From Candidatus Limnocylindrales bacterium (GTDB taxonomy: Bacteria > Desulfobacterota > Binatia > UBA1149 > CAITLU01): a DNA stretch of 64,000 nucleotides. Both the position numbers and the translations under genes were made by a program. Position 1 is the first letter of the stretch; the number at the start of each line of letters is the position of its first letter. Below, piece by piece: positions 37,115-46,175 of this stretch. Below the pieces are notes generated by a model. That model ran no database searches, had not been told where the DNA came from, and saw only the letters and a list, made by a program, of their open reading frames with translations. The stretch is from contig DASPNR010000002.1 of NCBI GenBank assembly GCA_035626395.1, positions 2,501 through 66,500 of the forward strand, written 5' to 3'.

Positions 37115-37747
37115 ATGCGAAGCATCGAGCTCAATGTCAGTCGTCGCGATAACGCCGAGAAGACCAAGACCCTTCGCCGTAGCGGCGCGCTGCCCGGCGT
37201 TTGCTACGGTGCCGGATCGGGAACCGTCAGCGTCAAGGTGGACGCGCACGAGTTCTCGCGCAGCGGGCTGAGCGGCCGCGGCGCGCACCTCATCCGCTTC
37301 CGCAGCAGCGAAGGGGCGCTCGATCAGCGCCTGGCGTTGATCCACGAGATCCAGACGCATCCGGTGACGGGCAAGCCGCTGCACGTGGACTTCCTGCGCA
37401 TCGACGAGAACAAGCCGGTCACGACGCGCGTGGCCCTGGCTTTCGTCGGCAAGGCCAAGGGCATCATCGACGGCGGGATCCTGCAGCCGATCGTGCGCGA
37501 GATCGACGTTCGGGCGCTGCCGGCCAACCTTCCCGAGCAGGTCGACGTGGACGTGACGCCGCTCGGCGTCCACGACTCTCTGCACGTGGCGGACCTGGTG
37601 ATGCCGGCCGGCGTGGAGGCGGTGTTCACCGAGAACTTCACGATCGTCACGGTTGCTGCGCCGACGGTGGAGGCTGCGCCGACGCCGGCGGAGGGCACCG
37701 AAGCTGCCGCGGCCCCGGCTGCGGAGGCTGCAGCCGCCGCGAGCTGA
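37115..37747 (+). CDS. rplY: 50S ribosomal protein bL25 (CTC/TL5 long form)
   Basis: 210 residues. Binds 5S rRNA. N-terminal L25 domain (1-90) with RRSGALPGVCYGAGS and HPVTGKPLHVDFLRI, then the C-terminal beta domain (about 95-185). The last 25 residues are almost only Ala, Glu, Pro and Thr and probably disordered. AAGGAA lies before the ATG. 3 nt separate it from pth. Confidence 0.95.
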   Translation: MRSIELNVSRRDNAEKTKTLRRSGALPGVCYGAGSGTVSVKVDAHEFSRSGLSGRGAHLIRFRSSEGALDQRLALIHEIQTHPVTGKPLHVDFLRIDENKPVTTRVALAFVGKAKGIIDGGILQPIVREIDVRALPANLPEQVDVDVTPLGVHDSLHVADLVMPAGVEAVFTENFTIVTVAAPTVEAAPTPAEGTEAAAAPAAEAAAAAS

Positions 37748-37750
37748 GGC

Positions 37751-38362
37751 GTGCCGGAAGCCGACCCGGCGAAGCTGTGCGTCGTTGGACTCGGCAATCC
37801 GGGAGAGGAATACGTCGGCACGCGGCACAACGTCGGCTTCGAAGTCGTCGACGTTCTGGCTGCCAGATTTGACACCCACATCCGGCGTCCCGAGTTCGGG
37901 GCGCTGACGGCAGTGCTGAGCATCTGCCGTTCCGAGGTGTTCGTGATGAAGCCCCAGACCTACATGAACCGGAGCGGCCGCAGTGCGGCCGAAGCGCTGC
38001 AGGCCCTCGCTCTGCGGCCGGACCGCCTTCTGGCCGTCTACGACGACCTGGACCTGCCGCTCGGCCGCCTGCGCATCCGCCAGGGCGGCAGCACGGGCGG
38101 ACATCGGGGCGTGGCCTCGCTGGTGGCCGAGCTCGGCAGCGAGGACTTCGCGCGACTGCGGGTGGGCATCGGACGCCCGCCCGCCGGCGTCGCCACGATC
38201 GATCACGTCCTGTCGCGATTCACGGCAGCGGAGAGCGAGGCTGCCGCCAGGGCTGTGGCAATGGCCGCCGACGCCATCGAATCGATCGTGCGCACCGGAA
38301 TTCGCGCAGCGATGGAGATCTTCAACCGCGCGCCCGTTCCGCCGCAGCTGGCCGCCTCCTGA
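37751..38362 (+). CDS. pth: Peptidyl-tRNA hydrolase
   Basis: 203 residues. Frees tRNA from prematurely released peptidyl-tRNA. VVGLGNPGEEYVGTRHNVGFEVVD carries the catalytic His in TRHNVG and the Asn of GNPG; KPQTYMNRSG and GGSTGGHRGVASL are also conserved. GTG start 37751, 3 nt after the rplY stop. A pth-rplY pair is usual. Confidence 0.95.
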   Translation: MPEADPAKLCVVGLGNPGEEYVGTRHNVGFEVVDVLAARFDTHIRRPEFGALTAVLSICRSEVFVMKPQTYMNRSGRSAAEALQALALRPDRLLAVYDDLDLPLGRLRIRQGGSTGGHRGVASLVAELGSEDFARLRVGIGRPPAGVATIDHVLSRFTAAESEAAARAVAMAADAIESIVRTGIRAAMEIFNRAPVPPQLAAS

Positions 38363-38370
38363 GCGAGCGC

Positions 38371-40056
38371 ATGCTGACTCTGCTCCTCTATCTGACGCCG
38401 CTGGCGGGCATCCTTGCGCTGTTCTGGAACGCGAGGGCGCTGTCGGTGCTGCGCGAGGAGCCGGCGGGCGATTCTTCATTGCAGACCGCGGCCGAGGCCC
38501 TCGCGGACGCCGACCGGTCGAACGTGGCGGCGTTGCGCGGTCGCGCCGCGATAAGCGCGGCCGCGTTCTTCGTGATCTGTCTTGTCTTCATCGGCCTCGA
38601 CGATGCCTTTGCCTATGCGCTCGGCGCGCTGCTGACCGTCGTGGCCGGTGAGCGTGCCAGCACCGCCGCCCGATGTGGCGCGGCGCGAGCGGCCGAAGCG
38701 GCTCGCGGGGTCGGCAGCGACGCGGCCACGCGCATCGCAGCAGCAGCGGGCTCGGCGGCGGCCGTCTCGACGGTGGCGATCTCGCTCGTCGCCATCGCCG
38801 TGCTCCACTGGTTCTTCGGACATCCCTCGGATGTCGCGGTGCTCGCAGCCTTCGCCCTGGGGGCAGCGGTGATGGCGGCCTCCGCGATCGCGCCCGTCCG
38901 GGCGACGGGCGATGCGCCCGGCTCGATGATCGCGACGGGTCTTTCGGCAGCGCCGTCGGCCTGGAGCGCAGCGGCCGCCGGATTTGCCGGCTACTCGTCG
39001 GCGATCGTCATTGCCGTCGTGCTGGCGGCAACGAGCACGCCCAAAGAGCTTTACGGGCTCGCCAGCGGGCTTTCCGAGCCACTGGTGCTGCAGGCGCAGC
39101 TGATGAGCTATCCCGTCGTGCTGGCGATGCTGGGCCTGATGGTAGCGGTCGCTTGCAGGCCGTTGCTCGGCGCCGCGGCGTCGGGCTCGCGCAGAACCGG
39201 CGCATTGGCGGCATCGGTATTCGCGCTCGTCTCGCTGCTGCTGACGGCGGCCACCGACATCGCCTTTTCGGTGTGGTGTGCTCTCGTCGTGGGCATGGCC
39301 GGCGGCGTTGCCGTTGGCCAGGTTCGCGCTGCGACTTCGGATGCGGCGGTCGGCCGGGGCATGCCTGGGGGCTGGCTGTCGCTGCTGGCGTTGGCGGTTC
39401 TCGTGCTGGGCTGTCACGCGCTGGCCGGCGCCTACGGCATCGCGATGGCCGCGCTCGGCACCATGGTCACTGCCGGCACGACACTGGCTTTTTTGGTAAG
39501 CCGCGGCGTTGCGACCCGTGCCGAAGGCATCCTCGTCGCCGCCGATGCCGGAGAAGACGCGCGCCGCAGCGCTGCGCAGGCCGCCGCAGCTTGCCCGCGC
39601 GTCCACGCTGGCCTTGCCTCCGCCTCGGCCGTCGTCACGGCGGTGGCATTTTTCCTCGCCTTCCAGCGCTCGGCCGCAGGCGCGCCAGGCCGCGGCGGCT
39701 CGCTGCGCGTGCTGCTCGATGACCCGCATGTACTGGCGGGCGCGCTGGCAGGCGCTGCCATCGTCAGTGCAGCCTCGGGCCGGCTCGGTCAGGCGCCTTC
39801 GCTGGCAACGGCGGCACTGATGACGGCGGTGCTCGTCATCGCCCTGGCCATTGGCAGCGAGGCGGCGGCAGGGATGCTGGTCGGCTCATTGGTCGCAGGC
39901 GCCGTGCTGGTGCTGACGAACCGAGCCGCCGAAGATGTCGCCGAACCGGCGCAGGCGCGGTCGCCGGAGAGCGGCTGTGCAGGCGCCGTGATGGATCTGA
40001 TGGTTCCCATGATGTCGATGATCGCGCTCGTGATCGCGCCGCTCCTGGCGCGGTGA
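38371..40056 (+). CDS. Degenerate membrane-bound pyrophosphatase-like protein lacking catalytic motifs
   Basis: 561 residues, about 14-15 hydrophobic helices. Along its length it matches H+/Na+-translocating pyrophosphatase (HppA) block by block: FAYALGALLTVVAG (79-92) for the conserved early helix pair, GFAGYSSAIVIAVVLA (204-219) for the GMGADLFESYV-type helix, YGIAMAALGTM (355-365) for YGIALAAVGML, LLDDPHVLAGALAGAA (448-463) for LDPKVLVGLFIGA, and MMSMIALVIAPLLAR (547-561) for the end. The acidic catalytic motifs that bind Mg-PPi (DVGADLVGKVE, DNVGDNVGD, GDPFKDTxGP types) are absent; the first is replaced by GDAPGSMIATGLS (180-192). The protein is also shorter than HppA (650-770). It is an intact frame in a conserved operon between pth and rpsF, so a pseudoenzyme rather than a decayed gene. 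Homology is my reading of motifs; function is unknown. Confidence 0.72.
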   Translation: MLTLLLYLTPLAGILALFWNARALSVLREEPAGDSSLQTAAEALADADRSNVAALRGRAAISAAAFFVICLVFIGLDDAFAYALGALLTVVAGERASTAARCGAARAAEAARGVGSDAATRIAAAAGSAAAVSTVAISLVAIAVLHWFFGHPSDVAVLAAFALGAAVMAASAIAPVRATGDAPGSMIATGLSAAPSAWSAAAAGFAGYSSAIVIAVVLAATSTPKELYGLASGLSEPLVLQAQLMSYPVVLAMLGLMVAVACRPLLGAAASGSRRTGALAASVFALVSLLLTAATDIAFSVWCALVVGMAGGVAVGQVRAATSDAAVGRGMPGGWLSLLALAVLVLGCHALAGAYGIAMAALGTMVTAGTTLAFLVSRGVATRAEGILVAADAGEDARRSAAQAAAACPRVHAGLASASAVVTAVAFFLAFQRSAAGAPGRGGSLRVLLDDPHVLAGALAGAAIVSAASGRLGQAPSLATAALMTAVLVIALAIGSEAAAGMLVGSLVAGAVLVLTNRAAEDVAEPAQARSPESGCAGAVMDLMVPMMSMIALVIAPLLAR

Positions 40057-40087
40057 CCGGCGCCCCAGCAAGAGGAAGACGTTCGAT

Positions 40088-40531
40088 ATGCGTCCGTACG
40101 AAACATTGGTCGTGTTGAACTCCGGTCTCGGTGAAGAGACCGGAAAGCTGGTCTCGCGGTTCGAGACCATCATCCGAAACGGAGGGGGTACCCTCGACGC
40201 GAGTCGCGACTGGGGGGTGCGCGACCTGGCGTATCCGATTCACAAGAACGCGCAGGGCAGATACTTTCTGTTGGAGTATCAGGCCGAGCCGCCGGTGGTG
40301 AAGGAGCTCGAGCGCAACCTTCGCATCATCGAGGGCGTCCTGCGGTTCGTCAGCGTCCAGCAGGAGCACACCGGCCTGCCCGAGCCTCGAGTCCAGCGCG
40401 ACTACGGCGACCGGCGCGACGTACCGTTGCACGAGATGCGCGCCGGCCTGGATGAGACCGAGCCGGTCGCCGACGAGGACGTCGCAGTGGCCGCCGAAGA
40501 CGAAGGCGCCGCCGGCGCCGCAGAGGAATGA
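40088..40531 (+). CDS. rpsF: 30S ribosomal protein bS6
   Basis: 147 residues. [17 protein letters not shown] start and the [24 protein letters not shown] core are those of bS6, which pairs with bS18 in the small subunit. The acidic, Ala-rich C-terminal tail is longer than in E. coli's unmodified core. AGAGGAAGA precedes the ATG. First gene of the rpsF-rpsR-rplI operon. Confidence 0.97.
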   Translation: MRPYETLVVLNSGLGEETGKLVSRFETIIRNGGGTLDASRDWGVRDLAYPIHKNAQGRYFLLEYQAEPPVVKELERNLRIIEGVLRFVSVQQEHTGLPEPRVQRDYGDRRDVPLHEMRAGLDETEPVADEDVAVAAEDEGAAGAAEE

Positions 40532-40542
40532 GGGGAGATCCG

Positions 40543-40878
40543 ATGGACGACAAGACGGAAGGAAGAGGCGGCCGCGACGGCGGCCGTGGAGAGCGCGGCG
40601 GAGATCGAGGCGGCGAGGGCCGTGGCGGGGATCGCGAGAGGCGCCCGCGTGGCCGCTTCGGGCGTGGACGCGGACGGCGGCGCGTCTGCCGGTTCTGCGC
40701 GGACAAGTCGCTGAACCTCGACTACAAGTGGTCGGAGATTCTGGAGACGTTCGTCAGCGAGCGCGGCCGCATCGTGCCGAGCCGCACCACCGGAACCTGC
40801 GCCAAGCATCAGCGCCGGCTGACTGTGGCCATCAAGCGCGCCCGCAACGTGGCCCTGCTGCCGTACAGCGCCGGCTGA
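40543..40878 (+). CDS. rpsR: 30S ribosomal protein bS18
   Basis: 111 residues. The core [21 protein letters not shown] and the end [18 protein letters not shown] ([17 protein letters not shown]) identify bS18. The N-terminus has about 45 extra residues made of Gly/Arg repeats ([16 protein letters not shown]), an RGG-like basic tail. The Cys pair CRFC is retained. GGGGAG precedes ATG 40543. Confidence 0.96.
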   Translation: MDDKTEGRGGRDGGRGERGGDRGGEGRGGDRERRPRGRFGRGRGRRRVCRFCADKSLNLDYKWSEILETFVSERGRIVPSRTTGTCAKHQRRLTVAIKRARNVALLPYSAG

Positions 40879-40891
40879 GGAGACTGATTCC

Positions 40892-41416
40892 ATGGAAGTG
40901 ATTCTGCGCGAAGACGTGCCCGAGCTGGGCATCATCGGCGACGTCGTCAAGGTCCGCCCCGGTTATGCGCGTAACTACCTGCTCCCTCGCGGGATGGCGG
41001 TCGTGGCCGATCGCCGCAGCCTGGCTCAGCTCGAGCATCAGAAGAAGCTGATCGAGATCAAGAAGCAGCGCGAGCGTGGAACCTACGAGCGGCTCGCCGG
41101 CTCCCTCAAGGGCCTCAAGGTCGAGATCGAGGCACGTGCGGGGCGCGGCGGTAAGCTGTTCGGCTCGGTGACGAACCAGGACGTCCATCGCCTGCTGGTC
41201 GAAAAGGGCTTCGAGATCGACCGGCGACGCATCGAGCTGCGCGAGCCGATCAAGGAGATCGGCGAATTCCCCGTGCCGGTCCGCGTGGGCCAGGACATTT
41301 CCGCGACGATCACGGTGGTCGTACGGCCGCTCGGCGGCATGCTCGAAGGAGGGGCGGAGGAGGAGAGCGCGGCGCCGGCGGCGACCGAGCCGGCGGTGCA
41401 GTCGGAGCAAGGCTGA
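40892..41416 (+). CDS. rplI: 50S ribosomal protein bL9
   Basis: 174 residues. VILREDVPELGIIGDVVKVRPGYARNYLLPRG is the N-terminal bL9 signature. A long connecting helix and a C-terminal domain (GKLFGSVTNQDV) follow. The Glu/Ala-rich end is an extension of about 20 residues. Last of the rpsF-rpsR-rplI operon; GAGGAGA upstream. Confidence 0.97.
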   Translation: MEVILREDVPELGIIGDVVKVRPGYARNYLLPRGMAVVADRRSLAQLEHQKKLIEIKKQRERGTYERLAGSLKGLKVEIEARAGRGGKLFGSVTNQDVHRLLVEKGFEIDRRRIELREPIKEIGEFPVPVRVGQDISATITVVVRPLGGMLEGGAEEESAAPAATEPAVQSEQG

Positions 41417-41422
41417 TCCGCC

Positions 41423-42703
41423 GTGCGAGCACGCGCACTCTGCATCGCGATCATGCTCGCCTTGGGTGCGGCGCGCGGCGCCGTTGCCGACGTCACACCC
41501 GGCGAGATCATCGAGAAGTCCAACTCCACCAAGGTGACCGAGCTGGTGTCACCGGGCGTGCTGTGGGCGGTCAACAACGGCATGGATCTGACGATCGTGC
41601 CGTACGAGAAGATCCCGCTCCCGTCCGCGTATCAGCAGGCCACGGAGAAGTACTCGGCGCAGTGCTCCCTGGATGATCGCAACGTCCTGAACAATTGGGT
41701 GGCGGGGCGTCCCTTTCCCGTCGTCGATCCCGACGACCCGAAGGCGGCGCCCAAGATCATGTACAATTTTCAGGACACGCATTACTTCACCGACGATCTC
41801 AACCTCCATCTCGTCGACGCCGACACCGGCTCGCTCTACGTCGACGCCAAGGGCAACCGGCATTACCAGGTCGAGCGTCATTTCGTCGCGGACTGGCTGC
41901 GCGTGCTGCAGTACACGGGTCGCATCCACCATCCGCCGGCGCCGGTGCTGACGCCGAACAACGATCAGACCTTCCGCAAGTCGGGCCTGTATCCGCTGAT
42001 CGAGCCTTTCGACCTCAAGGGCGTCGGCGGCATCAGCTACCGGTATCTGGACCTGGTGCGCCAGGATGACACGTGGCTGTATCTGCCGTTCGTGCGGCGC
42101 GTGCGGCGCATGTCGAGCGCGCAGCGAAGCGACGCGCTGTTCGGCCAGGACATCGACGTCGACAGCTACGGCGGCTATGCCGGCCAGATCCCGTGGTTCG
42201 ACTGGAAGTTCATCGGCGAGAAGCCGATGCTCGCCTCCCTCCACGGCGTGCGCCTGCCTCCCGAGCCGTGCAAGAAGGACGGCGGCATGACGTTCTGCGA
42301 GAACTGGGAAAAGCGCCCGAGCGTCTACATCATCGAAGGCACGCCGAAGGTCTCCAACTACGCCTACTCCAAGCGCGTCATCTACGTCGACAAGGAAACC
42401 TACTTCATCATCTATTCGGACCTCTACGACCACGCAGGTCAGCTCTGGAAGGTCGTGATGCAGAGCATCCGCACATCCAAGCGTCCCAACCCGAAGGTCG
42501 CCTACGAGTACGACGAGCCGCGCATGTTCATCTACGCCTTCAGCGTCATCGACATGCAGCTCATGCACGGCACCCGCGCCGCCATTCCCGGCATCGCGTT
42601 CCAGGACGAGCCGGGCTGGTACATCGACGTCGGCTTCGACAAGCCGCAGTCGGCAGGTGAAGATTGGTTCACCATTGCCGGCCTCATCGCCGGCGGCCGC
42701 TAG
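41423..42703 (+). CDS. Secreted DUF1329-family protein
   Basis: 426 residues. Signal peptide (1-22, ending AVA-D). The family is related to the outer-membrane lipoprotein-sorting LolA/LolB-type fold; function is not established. Conserved-looking blocks: LDLVRQDDTWLYLPFVRRVRRM, FGQDIDVDSYGGYAGQI, and the PGWYIDVGFDKPQS end. GTG start 41423, 6 nt after the rplI stop. No clear partner gene in the window. Confidence 0.78.
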   Translation: MRARALCIAIMLALGAARGAVADVTPGEIIEKSNSTKVTELVSPGVLWAVNNGMDLTIVPYEKIPLPSAYQQATEKYSAQCSLDDRNVLNNWVAGRPFPVVDPDDPKAAPKIMYNFQDTHYFTDDLNLHLVDADTGSLYVDAKGNRHYQVERHFVADWLRVLQYTGRIHHPPAPVLTPNNDQTFRKSGLYPLIEPFDLKGVGGISYRYLDLVRQDDTWLYLPFVRRVRRMSSAQRSDALFGQDIDVDSYGGYAGQIPWFDWKFIGEKPMLASLHGVRLPPEPCKKDGGMTFCENWEKRPSVYIIEGTPKVSNYAYSKRVIYVDKETYFIIYSDLYDHAGQLWKVVMQSIRTSKRPNPKVAYEYDEPRMFIYAFSVIDMQLMHGTRAAIPGIAFQDEPGWYIDVGFDKPQSAGEDWFTIAGLIAGGR

Positions 42704-42855
42704 CGAGGCGGACGGCGGGATCGCACGCCATCTGCGGGCGTGGCCGCTCTTCGCTCCTCCGGCGTACGCGGAGTACGCCTCCGTGGCTCACCGCTGTGCG
42801 GGCCCGCATCTGGCCGCACGCTCGGCTCCCCGGCGCCCGCCTCGGGGAGTAAGAG
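42704..42855. repeat. GC-rich intergenic segment with inverted repeats
   Basis: About 150 nt between convergent genes. It contains GGCGTACGCGGAGTACGCC (7-bp arms) and several further GC-rich inverted pieces. It looks like a candidate dispersed repeat or bidirectional termination zone. No second copy was seen in this window. Confidence 0.3.
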
Positions 42856-43944
42856 CTATTCCACTTCGACGATGACTTCGCGTTCTCGCAGCGAGAGCAT
42901 GCGTTCGCGGTAGATGGTGACGACCGACATCGCCGCGGCCAGGACGGCCGGGCCGGCGAAGAGGCCGAGGAGGCCGAAGAGGTTGATGCCGCCGAGGATG
43001 CCGAAGAACAGGAGCAGGGTGGGGAGCTTGGCCTGGCCGCCGATCAGGAGCGGACGCAGGAAGTTGTCGACCGAGGAGATGACCAGGCCCGACCAGGCCA
43101 AGAAGATGAAGCCCCGCACGTAGTCGCCGGCAATGAACAGGCCGATGACGACCGGGATCCAGACCAGTGCGGCGCCGCCCACGGGCAGGAACGCGAGGAG
43201 GAAGGTCGCCACCGACAGCAGCAGCGCAAATGGCACCCCGGCCGCCCACAATCCGATGAACATGAGAACGGCCTGCACGAGCGCCGTTGCGGCGAGGCCT
43301 TGGACCACCGCGAGCAGCGTCGTCTGCAACCGGTCGAAGATCTTGCGCTTGTCGGCCGGCGCCATCGGCAGCGATTCCTCGAGGTATTCGAGCATCGCGG
43401 CGCCGTCGCGGAAGAAGAAGAAGAGCGTGAACATCAGGATGCCGATGCCGACGAAGAAGGCCAGGACGTTGGCGGCGACCTCGCCGGCATGGGCAGCGAC
43501 GAACTGCGACAGCCAGCGGATGCCGGACAGCATGAACGAGGTCGGGTCCATCTCTTCGCCGGCGAGCCGCTCCTGCGCCCAATCCCACGCCGGCGCGATC
43601 ATCCAGTGGTTGCTGACGTCGTCGAGAAGCTGGACACGGTTGGCGGAAACGAACGCTGCCAGGTTCTGGTAGCCGGATACCGCCTCGCGGGCCACGACGC
43701 CCGACAGCACCAGCCCCGGCACCACGGCCAGCAGGAAGACGAGGGCGGTGGTGATGGCGGCGGCGGCGCCCGGGTTGCGCGGCATCGCCCGCAGTATCAT
43801 CCGGTAGGCGGGATGGAAGACCGCTGCCAGAACGCAAGCCCAGCCGATCGGCGTGGCATAGGGCGCCAGAAGACGGATCATCAGCAGGCCCAGCCCCACC
43901 AGCGCCACCAGCAGGAAGGCGGTTGAGAACGTATCCCGCGTCAT
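42856..43944 (-). CDS. AI-2E family transporter (PerM-like permease)
   Basis: 362 residues with about eight membrane helices and a long periplasmic or cytosolic loop in the middle. FFFFRDGAAMLEYLEESLP and the LPVGGAALVWIPVVIGLFIAG/FLRPLLIGGQAKLPTLLLFFGILGGINLFG blocks are typical of the AI-2E transporter family. Substrate is not defined (autoinducer or ions in known members). Start ATG 43944 is preferred; an open frame extends upstream without protein-like residues. Convergent with the DUF1329 gene. Confidence 0.88.
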   Translation of the reverse strand: MTRDTFSTAFLLVALVGLGLLMIRLLAPYATPIGWACVLAAVFHPAYRMILRAMPRNPGAAAAITTALVFLLAVVPGLVLSGVVAREAVSGYQNLAAFVSANRVQLLDDVSNHWMIAPAWDWAQERLAGEEMDPTSFMLSGIRWLSQFVAAHAGEVAANVLAFFVGIGILMFTLFFFFRDGAAMLEYLEESLPMAPADKRKIFDRLQTTLLAVVQGLAATALVQAVLMFIGLWAAGVPFALLLSVATFLLAFLPVGGAALVWIPVVIGLFIAGDYVRGFIFLAWSGLVISSVDNFLRPLLIGGQAKLPTLLLFFGILGGINLFGLLGLFAGPAVLAAAMSVVTIYRERMLSLREREVIVEVE

Positions 43945-44059
43945 GTGTCCCCATCGTAATGGAGCGCGACGCGTTGCGACAGCGCGAGCGGCAGGTTGAC
44001 TCCCGCCTCCGTGGTTGTTAACCAAGTCGCCGTTTTTGCGCCGCAAAATTCGGCGCCGT

Positions 44060-44134
<75 letters not shown>

Positions 44135-44258
44135 GTTTCTGAGCAAAGAGGAGGAGGAGCGAACGCCGGAACAACCGTCAGCAACAGGACCCGATAAACG
44201 CGGCCGTCCCACCGCTTCCTCGTTGCCAAGCAGCCCGGCTCAGTCGTCGATCACGCGA

Positions 44259-46175
44259 ATGCCACAAGAAATCACCGTCACCCTGCCGGGCGGCGGCATT
44301 CGTAGAGTTCCGGCGGGCACCACCGCCGCGCAGGCTCTCGGCGACGACCTTCCTCGAGGCGCCATCGGAGCCCTCGTCGACGAAAAGCCGCGCGACCTGT
44401 TCGCTCCGCTCCACAACGACTGCAGCGTCGCGCCCATCCTTCCCGATTCTCCGCAGGGGCTCGATCTTCTACGCCATTCGACGGCTCATCTGCTCGCGCA
44501 CGCCGTCAAGCGCCTGTACCCACAGGCCCAGGTCACCATCGGCCCCGTCATCGAGGACGGCTTTTTCTACGACTTCCAGTACGACCCGGGCTTCACGCCC
44601 GAGGACCTCGAAAAGATCGAGGCCGAGATGGCAAAAATCGTCGCGGAAAACCTCCAGGTTTCGCGCGAGGAGCTTCCCCGCGACGAGGCCAGCGCGTACT
44701 TCCGGTCCATCGGCGAGCAGTTCAAGGCCGAGATCATCCGCGATCTCGACGATGCCGTGGTCGGCCTCTATCGCCAGGGCGAGTTCGTCGATCTGTGCCG
44801 CGGCCCGCACGTCCCGAGCACCGGGCGGCTGGGCGCCTTCAAGCTGCTCAGCGTGGCGGGGGCGTACTGGCGCGGCAACGAGAACAACCCGATGCTCCAG
44901 CGCATCTACGGTACGGCCTGGCCGGACAGGAAGGCGCTGAAGGAGCACCTCCAGCGACTGGAAGAAGCCAAGCGGCGCGATCATCGCAAGCTCGGCAAGC
45001 AGCTCGGCCTGTTCAGCTTCCACAAGGAAGCCCCGGCCAGCCCCTTCTTCCATCCCGACGGCGCCACCGTCTACAACCTGCTCGTCGACTACGTGCGCGC
45101 GCAGTACCGGCGCTACGATTACCGCGAGGTCATCACGCCGCAGGTGCTCGATGTCGACCTGTGGCATCGCTCCGGCCACTACGACAACTATCGGGAGAAC
45201 ATGTACTTCACCGAGGTCGAGGAGCGCCAGTTCGCGGTCAAGCCGATGAACTGCCCCACGCACTGCCTGATGTACTCGGAGGACCTCCACTCCTACCGTG
45301 ACCTTCCGATCCGCTTCGCCGACTTCGGACGTCTGCATCGGTTCGAGCGCTCGGGCGTCACCCAGGGCCTGACGCGCGTCCGCACGTTCTGTCAGGACGA
45401 CGCGCACATCTTCTGCGCGCCCGAGCAGATTTCCGACGAGATCCGCTCGGTCATCCGAATGATCGCCGACGCCTACCGTGTCTTCGGCTTCACCGAGACG
45501 CGCGTGTACCTGTCGACCCGTCCTGAGAAGTCGATCGGATCCGACGATATGTGGAACCTTGCCGAAGCGACGCTGAAGGAAGTCCTTCAGAGTGAAGGCG
45601 TGGATTACCAGCTCAATGCCGGTGACGGCGCGTTCTACGGTCCGAAAATCGACTTCTGCGTCCTCGATGCCGTCCGCCGCGAGTGGCAGCTGAGCACGAT
45701 CCAGCTCGACTTCTCGCTGCCCGAGCGCTTCGAGCTGCGCTATGTCAGCTCGGCCGGCACCGAGCAGCGGCCGGTCATGATCCATCGCGCGATGCTCGGC
45801 TCGCTCGAGCGCTTCCTCGGCATCCTGATCGAGCACACCGCTGGCGCGCTGCCGCTTTGGCTTGCGCCGGTGCAGGTGCAGCTGGTCACGGTGACCGACA
45901 ATCAGAACGAGTACGCCGAAGCATTGGCGCAGCGGCTGCGGGATGAGGGCTTCCGCGCCCGCGCCGACGTTCGCAACGAGAAGCTCGGCTTCAAGATTCG
46001 AGAGGCTCAGACTCGCAAGATCCCGGTGGTCGGGGTCGTGGGAGACAAGGAAGTGGCGGGTCAGAGCGTCGCGCCCAGGCTTCGTGGGGGGGAGCAGGTA
46101 CCTGCGATGAGCCTGGACGCATTCGTCGGCTGGCTGCGAGAGCGCAGTCATCCCGGCAACGGAGGTGTACCATAG
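44259..46175 (+). CDS. thrS: Threonyl-tRNA synthetase
   Basis: 638 residues. TGS domain (1-62), editing domain with HSTAHLLAHAVKRLYP (the HxxxH) and a GFFYDF motif, then the class II catalytic core: MNCPTHCLMY zinc Cys, FADFGRLHRFERSGV (motif 2), and LARAPVQ-type LAPVQVQLV and anticodon-binding C-terminus. Length is normal. ATG 44259 is used; an upstream TTG (44223) would add 12 poor residues. Its stop codon overlaps the infC start. Confidence 0.97.
   Translation: MPQEITVTLPGGGIRRVPAGTTAAQALGDDLPRGAIGALVDEKPRDLFAPLHNDCSVAPILPDSPQGLDLLRHSTAHLLAHAVKRLYPQAQVTIGPVIEDGFFYDFQYDPGFTPEDLEKIEAEMAKIVAENLQVSREELPRDEASAYFRSIGEQFKAEIIRDLDDAVVGLYRQGEFVDLCRGPHVPSTGRLGAFKLLSVAGAYWRGNENNPMLQRIYGTAWPDRKALKEHLQRLEEAKRRDHRKLGKQLGLFSFHKEAPASPFFHPDGATVYNLLVDYVRAQYRRYDYREVITPQVLDVDLWHRSGHYDNYRENMYFTEVEERQFAVKPMNCPTHCLMYSEDLHSYRDLPIRFADFGRLHRFERSGVTQGLTRVRTFCQDDAHIFCAPEQISDEIRSVIRMIADAYRVFGFTETRVYLSTRPEKSIGSDDMWNLAEATLKEVLQSEGVDYQLNAGDGAFYGPKIDFCVLDAVRREWQLSTIQLDFSLPERFELRYVSSAGTEQRPVMIHRAMLGSLERFLGILIEHTAGALPLWLAPVQVQLVTVTDNQNEYAEALAQRLRDEGFRARADVRNEKLGFKIREAQTRKIPVVGVVGDKEVAGQSVAPRLRGGEQVPAMSLDAFVGWLRERSHPGNGGVP

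Noticed and set aside
35681..38479. A 932-codon open frame on the minus strand
   Set aside because: It lies antisense to ispE, prs, rplY and pth, all clearly coding. Its product has no recognisable domain and shows the residue bias of a high-GC shadow frame.
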